DNA of 64,000 nucleotides from Streptomyces barkulensis (GTDB lineage: Bacteria; Actinomycetota; Actinomycetes; Streptomycetales; Streptomycetaceae). A program made the position numbers and the translations under genes. Positions 33,578 through 42,659 of the stretch are shown here, one piece after another. The notes below the pieces were generated by a model, which saw only the letters and a program-made list of their open reading frames with translations, was not told the origin of the DNA and made no database searches. The stretch lies in NCBI RefSeq assembly GCF_002843305.1, contig NZ_PGSG01000104.1, positions 1 through 64,000 of the forward strand, in the 5' to 3' direction. Within the stretch, counting starts at the first letter, position 1. Every line of letters begins with the position of its first letter.

Positions 33578-34446
33578 TGGTCGGCACCTGCTCGTGGACG
33601 GACCCCTCGCTGGTCGGCAGCGGGTGGTACCCCTCCTCGGCCGAGGGCGCGGAGGGGCGGCTGCGGCACTACGCCGGGCGTTTCGGCCTGGTCGAGGTGG
33701 ACTCGACGTACTACGGGCTGCCCAGCACGCGCAACAGCCGGCTGTGGGCCGAGCGCACTCCCGACGGGTTCGTCTTCGACGTCAAGGCGTTCTCCCTGCT
33801 CACCGGCCACTCCACCCGGGTCGGCTCGCTTCCGGCGCAGCTGCGCCCGGCCGGCGCCCCCGCGAACGCCCGGGTGCGGGCCGAAGCGCTGGGGCCGGCG
33901 GTCGTGGAGGAGGTGTGGCGGCGCTTCTCCGATGCGCTGGAGCCGCTTCGCGCGGCCGGGCGGCTGGGCGCGGTGCTGATGCAGTTCCCGCCGTCGCTGC
34001 GGCCCGGGCCCGGCGCGGAGGCGTTCCTGGAGCGGTGCCTGGGGCGCGCGGGCGCACTGGGGTGGCGCACGGCGGTGGAGTTCCGCGACCCGCGCTGGTA
34101 CGCGCCCGCGTACCGCGCGGACACCGCCGACCTGGCCAAGCGCCACGGCGCGGCGCTGGTCGCGGTGGACACCGCACGCGGCCTGCCCGCGTCCGTGCCA
34201 CCGGTCGCCGCCGCGACCGCGCCACAGCTGTCGGTGGTCCGCTTCCACGGCCGCAGCCCGCACTGGGGCACGGGTTCCAAGGAGGACTCCTACCGGCACC
34301 GCTACACCGGGGAGGAGCTGGCCGAGTGGGTTCCGCGGATACGGGCGCTGGCGGAGCGGACCGACCGGGTGCACGTGCTGTTCAACAACTGCTGCGGCGA
34401 CGCGGCCGTCCGCGCCGCCGAGGCGATGAGCGAGCTGTTGGGGTGA
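33565..34446 (+). CDS. DUF72 protein
   Basis: 293 residues, TIM-barrel-like family of unknown role (YecE type). Conserved family blocks: VGTCSWTDPS at the N-terminus, HYAGRFGLVEVDSTYYGLP, FDVKAFSLLTGH, VLMQFPPSL, VEFRDPRWY and the C-terminal FNNCCGDAA (a variant of the family N-N-x-x-G/D end). ATG 33565 stands only nine bases after a GGGTAC box and has no clear ribosome site, so leaderless translation is possible. The next gene follows after seven bases, implying an operon with a DNA glycosylase-like protein. Confidence 0.88.
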   Translation: MGNILVGTCSWTDPSLVGSGWYPSSAEGAEGRLRHYAGRFGLVEVDSTYYGLPSTRNSRLWAERTPDGFVFDVKAFSLLTGHSTRVGSLPAQLRPAGAPANARVRAEALGPAVVEEVWRRFSDALEPLRAAGRLGAVLMQFPPSLRPGPGAEAFLERCLGRAGALGWRTAVEFRDPRWYAPAYRADTADLAKRHGAALVAVDTARGLPASVPPVAAATAPQLSVVRFHGRSPHWGTGSKEDSYRHRYTGEELAEWVPRIRALAERTDRVHVLFNNCCGDAAVRAAEAMSELLG

Positions 34447-34453
34447 TGCGGCC

Positions 34454-35149
34454 ATGACCGAGCCGGGCGGGAAGAGGAACGCGCGGGCGGGCGCGGGCCG
34501 GCGCGCGGGTTCACGCGAGCGCGACGCCGCCGTGGTGCGCGCGCTGCTGGAACTCCACGGCCGCACGTATGCGCGGGAGGCGGGCATCCGGCTGCGGAAC
34601 ACCCCCGTTCCGCTGTACCGGCTGCTGGTGCTCTCACTGCTGCTGAGCGCCCGCATCCGGGCCGACACCGCGGTCTCCGCGGCCCGCGCCCTGTTCGACG
34701 CCGGGCTGGGCGACGCACGGAGCATGGCCGAGTCGGCCTGGCAGCGGCGGGTGGACGCCCTGGGCGCGGGCGGCTACCGGCGGTACGACGAGCGGACGGC
34801 CACCCAGCTCGGCGACGGCGCGGAGCTGCTCCTCCAGCGCTACCGTGGGGACCTGCGCGGGCTGCGTGAGGAGAGCGGGGTGGGCGAGCGGCTCCAGCGC
34901 TTCCCCGGCATCGGGCCGGCCGGGGCCGACATCTTCCTGCGCGAAGCCCAGGGCGTCTGGCCGGAGTTCGCCCCGTACCTCGACCGCAGGACCCGCGAGG
35001 GCGCGCAGCGGCTGGGGCTGGCCGCCTCGTCCCGGGAGCTGGCACGGCTGGTGCCCCGGGAGGAACTGCCCCGGCTGGCCGCGGGGCTGGTGCGCGTCGC
35101 CCTCGACCGGAAGGCCGCCGACGAGGTGCTCGCCGCGGCGGAGGCGTGA
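34454..35149 (+). CDS. HhH-GPD DNA glycosylase/endonuclease III-like protein
   Basis: 231 residues, all-helical. Helix-hairpin-helix block LQRFPGIGPAGADIFLREAQG followed by PYLDRR, whose Asp matches the catalytic aspartate of the HhH-GPD superfamily. The lysine of bifunctional endonuclease III is replaced, and the C-terminal 4Fe-4S Cys cluster is absent, so it resembles a monofunctional glycosylase or a non-catalytic relative. Basic N-terminal tail. Seven bases after the DUF72 gene, likely cotranscribed. Base-repair role is from family only. Confidence 0.75.
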   Translation: MTEPGGKRNARAGAGRRAGSRERDAAVVRALLELHGRTYAREAGIRLRNTPVPLYRLLVLSLLLSARIRADTAVSAARALFDAGLGDARSMAESAWQRRVDALGAGGYRRYDERTATQLGDGAELLLQRYRGDLRGLREESGVGERLQRFPGIGPAGADIFLREAQGVWPEFAPYLDRRTREGAQRLGLAASSRELARLVPREELPRLAAGLVRVALDRKAADEVLAAAEA

Positions 35150-36793
<1,644 letters not shown>

Positions 36794-36816
36794 TCCGCGC
36801 GCATCCGCCTTCCGCC

Positions 36817-36856
36817 CCGTCCCGCCCGGCACCGTGCCGGGCAGGGCGGGACGGGG
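36817..36856. terminator. Bidirectional terminator after Rpf-type gene
   Basis: GC-rich inverted repeat centred on an 8-bp stem (36824-36831 with 36835-36842) and a 3-base loop, with further imperfect pairing outside. It lies between convergent genes. Confidence 0.65.
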
Positions 36857-36877
36857 CAGGGCGGGACGGGGCGGCCG

Positions 36878-38419
36878 TCACCCGATGTCGCGCCGCTCCA
36901 GCGGGTGGGTCGCGGGGCCCTGGATCACCGAACCGTCCGGGGCGAAGCGCGAGCCGTGGCACGGGCACTCCCAGGCCAGTTCCGCGTCGTTGAAGTGGAC
37001 CAGGCAGCCCAGGTGGGTACAGCGGGCCGAGACGGCGTGCAGTTGTCCGCCGGCGTCGCGGTGGACGGCGCAGCGGCTCCCGCCGATCCGCACGACCGCG
37101 CCGTCGCCGGGGGCGATGTCGTCGACGGAGTCGGCGTGGGAGGGGCGCAGCCGGTCGCCGACGAAGTGCTTGGCGACGCCTGCCTGCAGGCCCAGCAGCG
37201 AGGGCGCGTCGCGGAAGCCGGGCAGCCGCCGGGGGTCGTACAGCTTCGCCCAGGCCGGCAGGTCGCCGCCGGTGACGTACCGGGCGAGCAGCCGGCCCGC
37301 CAGCACCCCGCTCGCCATCCCCCAGCCGCCGAAGCCGGTGGCCACGTAGGTGTGGCGCGCGCCGGGGTGGAACGGCCCGATGTACGGCACCCGGTCGGTT
37401 GAGCTGTTGTCCTGGGTGGCCCAGCGGTGGACGATCCGGGTGCCGGGGAAGCGCTCGCGCGTCCAGTCCTCCAGCCTCCCGAAGCGCTCGGTGACGTCGG
37501 CCGTGCCGGGCAGGAACTTCTCACCGGTGACGATCAGGAGCCGCTGCCCGTCCCCGTGGGGCGCGGTGCGCACCGAGCGGGTGTCGTTCTCGGGGGTCAG
37601 GTACATCCCGGCCGGGTCCCGCTCGGCGGGGATCGCGGCGGCGACGACCAGTTCACGGTGCGGCTCCAGCCGGGAGAACAGCAGCGCGCGGTCGAAGACG
37701 GGGTAGTGGGTGGCCACGACGACGGCGTTCGCGGTGACCGTGGCGCCGTTCTCGGCGGTCACCGTGCACGGTTCGCCCTCCTTCAGGTTCACCACCCGGG
37801 TGCGCTCGGCGATCCGCCCGCCGCGCCGCACCAGGTCGTCCGCGAGCGCCAGGAGGAACTTGCGCGGGTGGAACTGCGCCTGGTCGGCCACGCGTACCGC
37901 GCCCCGGACGGGGAAGGGCAGACCGGTCTCGGTGACGTAGGCGGCGGGCAGGCCGGCCTCGGCGGCGGCCTCGGCCTCGGCCCGCAGCTTCCGGGCCGTC
38001 TCCTCGGACTCGGCCCAGGTGTAGGCGGGCACGCGCTCCAGCTCGCAGTCCACGTCCAGCTCGGCGGCGGTCGCGGCCAGGTGCCCGATCGCGTCCTGCT
38101 GGGAGAGCGCGTACATCCGGGCGCCGTCGGCGCCGTGCTTGCTCCGCAGCTCGTCGTAGACCATGCCGTGCAGGGCGCTGACCTTGGCGGTGGTGTGGCC
38201 GGTGACCCCGGCGGCGATCCGGTCGGCCTCCACGACGGTGACCCGGCGGCCGGCGCGGGCGAGCTCCCAGGCGGTGCACAGGCCCGCGATGCCGCCGCCG
38301 ACCACCACGACGTCGGTGTCGGTGCCGCTGCCGGGCTCCAGCGGCGGGTGGGCGGCCTCGGGGGTGACGGGTGCGGTCGCCAGCCAGTACGACTCGTTGT
38401 CGGCAGGGGAAGCGCTCAC
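36878..38419 (-). CDS. FAD-dependent oxidase with C-terminal Rieske [2Fe-2S] domain
   Basis: 513 residues. N-terminal DAO-type FAD domain (DVVVVGGGIAGLCTAWELA near 35-53, GVTGHTTAKVSALHG, GFGGWGMASG) and a C-terminal Rieske domain (about 430-513) with cluster ligands CTHLGC and CPCHGSRF. This fusion oxidises amines or amino acids and can pass electrons through the iron-sulfur centre; substrate unknown. GTG 38419 with AAGGAG overlaps the DUF5709 stop by four bases, so expression is coupled and driven by the stress promoters at 39160-39365. Confidence 0.9.
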   Translation of the reverse strand: MSASPADNESYWLATAPVTPEAAHPPLEPGSGTDTDVVVVGGGIAGLCTAWELARAGRRVTVVEADRIAAGVTGHTTAKVSALHGMVYDELRSKHGADGARMYALSQQDAIGHLAATAAELDVDCELERVPAYTWAESEETARKLRAEAEAAAEAGLPAAYVTETGLPFPVRGAVRVADQAQFHPRKFLLALADDLVRRGGRIAERTRVVNLKEGEPCTVTAENGATVTANAVVVATHYPVFDRALLFSRLEPHRELVVAAAIPAERDPAGMYLTPENDTRSVRTAPHGDGQRLLIVTGEKFLPGTADVTERFGRLEDWTRERFPGTRIVHRWATQDNSSTDRVPYIGPFHPGARHTYVATGFGGWGMASGVLAGRLLARYVTGGDLPAWAKLYDPRRLPGFRDAPSLLGLQAGVAKHFVGDRLRPSHADSVDDIAPGDGAVVRIGGSRCAVHRDAGGQLHAVSARCTHLGCLVHFNDAELAWECPCHGSRFAPDGSVIQGPATHPLERRDIG

Positions 38420-39078
38420 GGCCGGCGGCTCCTTCCGGGCTCGGGACGCACGCCGGTCCCCTCGCCCTCGCCGGACGGGCCGACCTCGCCCACGCCCTCG
38501 GGCGGGCCGGTCCGCCCGGCCTCCTCCTCGCCCCTGAGCTGGCCGACGTCGCGGTCCTCCTCCACGGTGTGGACGGCCGACTCCTCCGGGGACAGCCCCT
38601 CGGCCGCGGACTCGTGGGAGAACACGTCCTGGTTGGCGGGCCGCTCTCCGAGGGGGTCGTCGCTGAGCTGGCCGGTCTCGTCCTCCGGGGGGCCGGAGGC
38701 CCGGGAGGTCTCGCCCACGTCGGGCTCCTCCTCGGCCAGCCGGTCGCCCAGGGGCTTGCCCTCCAGCTGCTCGGAGTAGGTGGTGCCCCACTCCTCGGCG
38801 GCCACCGGGCGCTCGCCGGGCACGGGCATCTGCTGCGGGTCGTTCGCCCACTCCTGCTCGGGCATGCCGTTCTGCAGGTCGGGGATGCCCTCGTCCTCGG
38901 GGCGGCCGCCCGGGTCGTAGGGGGCGTCCAGTGCCGAGTCGCCGGGGCTGGGACCGGTGGCGGGTTCCCCCTCGGGGGGCAGGCCGGGGGTCTCGTCGTC
39001 GTTGACGGTGGCGTCCTCTTCGGCCAGTTCGGGCCTGCTCTCGTCGCCCGCCGCGGTGGGCTCGTTCTCGTCAGCCAT
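38416..39078 (-). CDS. DUF5709-type acidic hydrophilic protein
   Basis: 220 residues, no hydrophobic stretch, strongly acidic and Pro/Gly-rich. The segment ERPVAAEEWGTTYSEQ then LGDRLAEEEPDV is the recognisable actinobacterial DUF5709 core. Family members are small stress-associated proteins without known activity. ATG 39078 with GGAGGGAG upstream. First gene of an operon with the FAD/Rieske oxidase. Two perfect GTTT-N15-GGGTAC promoters (39160-39184, 39341-39365) point at it. Confidence 0.78.
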   Translation of the reverse strand: MADENEPTAAGDESRPELAEEDATVNDDETPGLPPEGEPATGPSPGDSALDAPYDPGGRPEDEGIPDLQNGMPEQEWANDPQQMPVPGERPVAAEEWGTTYSEQLEGKPLGDRLAEEEPDVGETSRASGPPEDETGQLSDDPLGERPANQDVFSHESAAEGLSPEESAVHTVEEDRDVGQLRGEEEAGRTGPPEGVGEVGPSGEGEGTGVRPEPGRSRRP

Positions 39079-39159
39079 GGTCGGTCTCCCTCCGGGTCCC
39101 GGTGTCGGTCAGGGGCGCGCACGCGTCGGTGATCCGGTCGGCTCTCATCGACCCGCCCG

Positions 39160-39184
39160 GTACCCGCCGGTACCGGGCGGAAAC
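39160..39184 (-). promoter_or_regulatory. Sigma-B-type promoter, proximal, for DUF5709 operon
   Basis: Reads GTTT-N15-GGGTAC leftwards (GTTT = complement of 39181-39184; GGGTAC = complement of 39160-39165). It predicts a leader of about 75 bases. Confidence 0.8.
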
Positions 39185-39218
39185 GCGCGGTGTGCCCCGG
39201 CTGCGCACCGATCGTGCC

Positions 39219-39243
39219 GTTTCCGGGACCGGGGCGCGGGTAT
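39219..39243 (+). promoter_or_regulatory. Sigma-B-type promoter, distal, for GCS2 operon
   Basis: GTTT (39219-39222), 15-base spacer, GGGTAT (39238-39243). Exact match to the general-stress consensus. Confidence 0.75.
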
Positions 39244-39340
39244 CCCGGCGCATCGCGTCCGGCGCGGGAGACGGGAAGCGTCCAGGGGGCCGCGGGAAGC
39301 CGCGGTGGCGCCCGGTGCGCACCGGGTGCGAGCGGTCGCG

Positions 39341-39365
39341 GTACCCGTGGCCCGCCCCGGAAAAC
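39341..39365 (-). promoter_or_regulatory. Sigma-B-type promoter, distal, for DUF5709 operon
   Basis: Reads GTTT-N15-GGGTAC leftwards (complement of 39362-39365 and 39341-39346). Overlaps the opposing promoter region, giving an interleaved divergent pair. Confidence 0.75.
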
Positions 39366-39373
39366 CCCCGCCC

Positions 39374-39398
39374 GTTTCGCCGGACGGGCCGGGGGTAC
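39374..39398 (+). promoter_or_regulatory. Sigma-B-type promoter, proximal, for GCS2 operon
   Basis: GTTT (39374-39377), 15-base spacer, GGGTAC (39393-39398). Predicted start near 39405, just before a GTG at 39409. Confidence 0.8.
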
Positions 39399-39441
39399 CC
39401 ACACTGCCGTGACCAGGGATGGAACCGCCGGGGGGCTGACC

Positions 39442-40545
39442 ATGGGGGTCGAGGAGGAGTTCCTCCTGGCCGACCCGACGACCGCCCGCGCCGTGGCCGG
39501 CGCCCAGGCGGTACTGCGCCGCGCCCACCACGAGGCGTCCGCCGCCGACGGCTCCGGCTACAAGGCGGAGTTCCTCTCCAGCCAGGTGGAGTCCGCCACC
39601 GGGGTGTGCACCTCGCTGGAGGAGATCCGCGGTGAGCTGGCGGGGGACCGCGCCCGGCTGGTGGACGCCGCCCGGGAGGAGGGTCTGCTGCTGCTGTCCT
39701 CCGGGACGGCGGTGCTGAGCGACGGGCGTCCTCCGGTGGCCGAGGGGGAACGCTTCCGCCGCGTCTCGGAGCTCTTCGCCGACATCGTGGACGACTACCA
39801 GGTGTGCGGCTGCCACGTCCATGTGGGCGTGCCGGACCGGGATACGGCGGTGGCCGTGGTCAACCGGGTGCGCCGCTGGCTGCCGACGCTGCTGGCACTG
39901 TCGGTCAACTCCCCCTTCTGCGAGGGCCGCGACCGCGGTTACGCCAGCTGGCGCATGATGGAGCAGCTGCGCTTCCCCGCCGCCGGGATGCCTCCCCGCT
40001 TCCCCGACGCCGCCTTCCACGACGCGGAGGTGGAGCGGCTGGTGTCCTACGGGGCGCTGATCGACGACCGGATGAGCTTCTGGCTGATGCGCCCCTCGCC
40101 GTGGCTGCCCACGGTCGAGTTCCGGGTCGCGGACGCGGCGGCCACCGTCGACGACGCGGTGCTCCAGGCCGCGCTGGGGCGGGCCCTGGTGCGCCGGGCG
40201 CTGGCCGAGCTGGAGGCGGGGGTGCCGGAGCCGGAGCTGGACGAGCGGGCGGCCAGGGCCGCGGTGTGGTCCGCGGCGCGCTACGGGCTGCGGGGCGACG
40301 GCGTCGATCCGGTCGCCCGCGCCCGCGTGCCGGCCGGCGAACTGCTTCGGGCGCTGCTGCGGCACGTCGCGCCCGCCCTGGAGGAGACCGGGGACACCGA
40401 GGCCGTACGGCGGCTGCTGGAGACGGTGCGCGAGGACGGCACCGGGGCCGAGAGGCAGCGGCGTGCCTGGGCACGGGGCGGCCCCCGGGCGGTGGTGGAA
40501 CTGCTGGCCGCCCAGACCGACGCGAGGGAGCGCAAGCGGGCATGA
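39442..40545 (+). CDS. GCS2/YbdK-type carboxylate-amine (glutamate-cysteine) ligase
   Basis: 367 residues from ATG 39442. The family normally begins within a few residues of GVEEEF, as here; an in-frame GTG at 39409 is the alternative and would be nearly leaderless. Motifs: GVEEEFLLADP, CGCHVHVGVPD, LSVNSPFCEGRDRGYAS and LPTVEFRVAD. The fold makes gamma-glutamyl amides, ATP-dependent; EgtA-like members make gamma-glutamylcysteine. Its stop overlaps the start of a di-iron enzyme gene (ATGA), so both act together. Preceded by two sigma-B-type promoters. Confidence 0.88.
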   Translation: MGVEEEFLLADPTTARAVAGAQAVLRRAHHEASAADGSGYKAEFLSSQVESATGVCTSLEEIRGELAGDRARLVDAAREEGLLLLSSGTAVLSDGRPPVAEGERFRRVSELFADIVDDYQVCGCHVHVGVPDRDTAVAVVNRVRRWLPTLLALSVNSPFCEGRDRGYASWRMMEQLRFPAAGMPPRFPDAAFHDAEVERLVSYGALIDDRMSFWLMRPSPWLPTVEFRVADAAATVDDAVLQAALGRALVRRALAELEAGVPEPELDERAARAAVWSAARYGLRGDGVDPVARARVPAGELLRALLRHVAPALEETGDTEAVRRLLETVREDGTGAERQRRAWARGGPRAVVELLAAQTDARERKRA

Positions 40546-41612
40546 CGACAACCACCGGTACCGCCGCCGGTACGGCCGGTTCCGCCGCCGGAGCCCCCTC
40601 GGGCGCCGTCACAGCGGAGCTTCCCTCGGCGCGCGGCGAGTTGAGTTCAGCGGTGCTGGCGGCCCTGGCCGCCCCGCCGCCCGCGCGGCTGCCGTCGTCC
40701 CTCAAGGCGGCGGTGGAGAGGGCCGACCCGTACGGCGAGGACCTGCAACTGGCCCTGTACGTCTGCTACGAGCTGCACTACCGGGGCTTCGCGGGCGTGT
40801 CGGCCGAGTGGGAGTGGGATCCGGACCTGCTGCGGCTGCGCGCCGGTCTGGAGCGGGTCTTCCTGAGCGCCCTGCGCCGCGACACCCTCACCGGCACGGC
40901 CTCGGACTCGGACGTGGCCGCCGCTCTGGAGCCGCTGCTGGTGGAGCCGGCCGAGGGCGGCGGGGTGTCGGACTTCCTGCTGCGCGAGGGCGAGTGGTGG
41001 CAGATGCGCGAGTACATCGCGCACCGCTCGGTCTACCACCTCAAGGAGGCCGACCCGCACGCCTGGGTCATCCCCCGTCTCGACGGCCAGGCCAAGGCGT
41101 CGCTGGTGGCGGTGGAGTACGACGAGTTCGGCGGGGGCCGCGGGGAGCGGGTGCACGCGCGGCTGTTCGCGGACCTGATGGCGGGCGCGGGCCTGGACCC
41201 GTCCTATCTGCGCCATCTCGACGATGTGCCCGCCCCGGTCGTCGCCGGGGTGAACCTGATGTCGCTGTGCGGGCTGCACCGTTCCCTGCGCGGCGCGCTG
41301 GTGGGCCACTTCGCGGCGGCCGAGATCAGCACCGCCCCCAGCGCCCGGAAGATGGCCAGGGCGCTGGAGCGGATGGGCGCCGCGCCCGAGTGCGTGCTGT
41401 TCTTCACCGAGCACATCGAGGCGGACGCCGTGCACGAGCAGGTGATGCGCCGGGACGTCATCGGCGATCTGCTGGCGCGCGAGCCGGAGCTGGCCGCCGA
41501 CGTCGTGTTCGGCGTCCGCGCCACCGAGCTGCTGGAGGAGCGTCTGGCGGACCGTCTGCTGGGCGCCTGGCGGGCCGGCGCCACCTCGCTGCGGCGCCCG
41601 CTGGAGACCTGA
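40542..41612 (+). CDS. Iron-containing redox enzyme (heme-oxygenase-like di-iron fold)
   Basis: 356 residues, helical. The signature VEYDEFGGGRGERVHARLF and the later FFTEHIEADAVHEQV are the ligand-bearing helices of the iron-containing redox family (heme-oxygenase-like oxidases and oxygenases); WWQMREYIAHRSVYHLKEADPHAW supplies another His. Relatives cleave C-N or C-C bonds or N-oxygenate amines. ATG 40542 overlaps the ligase stop by four bases. Converges on a CDGSH gene after 18 bases. A ligase feeding an O2-dependent oxidase is the simplest reading; the substrate is unknown. Confidence 0.85.
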   Translation: MTTTTGTAAGTAGSAAGAPSGAVTAELPSARGELSSAVLAALAAPPPARLPSSLKAAVERADPYGEDLQLALYVCYELHYRGFAGVSAEWEWDPDLLRLRAGLERVFLSALRRDTLTGTASDSDVAAALEPLLVEPAEGGGVSDFLLREGEWWQMREYIAHRSVYHLKEADPHAWVIPRLDGQAKASLVAVEYDEFGGGRGERVHARLFADLMAGAGLDPSYLRHLDDVPAPVVAGVNLMSLCGLHRSLRGALVGHFAAAEISTAPSARKMARALERMGAAPECVLFFTEHIEADAVHEQVMRRDVIGDLLAREPELAADVVFGVRATELLEERLADRLLGAWRAGATSLRRPLET

Positions 41613-41630
41613 CGGGCGCCCGGCACCGGG

Positions 41631-41891
41631 TCAGCCCCGGCCCTCCCCCGCCTCCGAGTCCGGGTTCGCGGGCCTCGGGCGTCGCTCCCTGCGTCGGTGG
41701 CTGGTGTCGCACCACGGGTAGCGGTGGCTGCGGCGGCAGGTGCACAGGGCGACCGTGAAGCGGTCCGAGCGGGCGATGCGGCCGTCGGGGAGGACGACCT
41801 CGACCGGCCCCTCCACCAGCACCGGGCCCTCGGGATCGATCACCACGCGCCGGGCGCGGCTGTCACCGGCGGGTTCAGGGACGGTCGGCAC
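41631..41891 (-). CDS. CDGSH-type [2Fe-2S] protein
   Basis: 86 residues, one iron-sulfur domain. Cluster ligands are in the pattern CTCRRSHRYPWCDTSH: three Cys and one His as in mitoNEET-type domains, with CDTSH in place of CDGSH. C-terminal basic/Pro-rich tail. GTG 41891 lies 17 bases inside the 3' end of the methyltransferase gene, so translation is coupled. Redox-sensitive electron or cluster carrier by family; it may serve the convergent di-iron enzyme or the FAD/Rieske oxidase. Confidence 0.88.
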   Translation of the reverse strand: MPTVPEPAGDSRARRVVIDPEGPVLVEGPVEVVLPDGRIARSDRFTVALCTCRRSHRYPWCDTSHRRRERRPRPANPDSEAGEGRG

Positions 41892-42546
41892 GGACCACCA
41901 CCAGTTCCTCGGTGCGCTGCCCCGGGGCGATCAGGCCCCGCTCCTCCAGCCAGGCGGCGCGTCCGCACAGCACCGGGCCGAACGGGATGGTGGTGCGGGC
42001 CACCACGGAGGACTTCAGTCCCCGCTCGCGCAGCAGACCCAGCGTCAACTGCGTGCCGCACAGCTCGGAGTGGACCATCAGCATGGTGCCGCCCGGCGCC
42101 AGCAGCGCGGGCGCGTACGCGCACAGCCGGTCCAGCACCGCGCGGCCGTCCGGCCCGCCGTCCCAGCACATCGCCGCGCCCCCGCGGGGCGGTTCGCGCC
42201 GCGGGGAGGGCACGTACGGCGGGTTGGTGAGGACCACGCCGAAGGGGCGCCCCCGCTCCGCCTCGGCCAGGGCGTCGGCGAGGTCGCCGCGCCGTACCGC
42301 CAGCGGCAGCCGGTGCAGCCAGGCGTTGCAGCGGGCGGCGAGCACGGCCCGGGGCGAGGCGTCCAGCGCCACCGCCTCGGCCGCGCCCATCCGCAGGGCA
42401 GTCATGGCGAGCACTCCGGTGCCCGTGCAGAGGTCCAGGACGCGGGCTCCGGGAGCGAGCGCGGCGTCGTGCAGCGCCTGCCTCAGCAGCCAGGTGTCGT
42501 CCTGGGGCGCGTACACCCCGGGGGGCCTGAGCAGCAACATGAACAC
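41875..42546 (-). CDS. HemK2/MTQ2-like SAM methyltransferase
   Basis: 223 residues from GTG 42546 (GAGG upstream; ATG 42540 is an alternative). Rossmann SAM fold: VLDLCTGTGVLAMTA, VALDASPRAV and an intact NPPY active site (LTNPPYVPSP), then WDGGPDGRAVLDRL. The fold and the NPPY motif imply N-methylation of a glutamine-like amide on a protein or small molecule. It lacks the PrmC N-terminal domain. Coupled to the CDGSH gene and adjacent to the ligase/di-iron pair, a grouping that suggests a shared pathway. Confidence 0.87.
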   Translation of the reverse strand: MFMLLLRPPGVYAPQDDTWLLRQALHDAALAPGARVLDLCTGTGVLAMTALRMGAAEAVALDASPRAVLAARCNAWLHRLPLAVRRGDLADALAEAERGRPFGVVLTNPPYVPSPRREPPRGGAAMCWDGGPDGRAVLDRLCAYAPALLAPGGTMLMVHSELCGTQLTLGLLRERGLKSSVVARTTIPFGPVLCGRAAWLEERGLIAPGQRTEELVVVRADRP

Positions 42547-42600
42547 CGGATACCTCGTTTGCCGCTCCCCTAACGCACCCGTCCCGGGCCCGCGGGGCGG

Positions 42601-42625
42601 GACTGGCCGGCCCGCACCGGGGTAC
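42601..42625 (+). promoter_or_regulatory. Sigma-B-like promoter (weak -35) for Zn-dehydrogenase
   Basis: GACT-N15-GGGTAC. The -10 and spacing match the perfect copies; the -35 fits only GNNT. Predicted leader about 28 bases, with GAGAGGTGAGG as ribosome site. Confidence 0.55.
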
Positions 42626-42659
42626 CCGGCCGGTTCCCCGCGAAGAGAGGTGAGGACCG

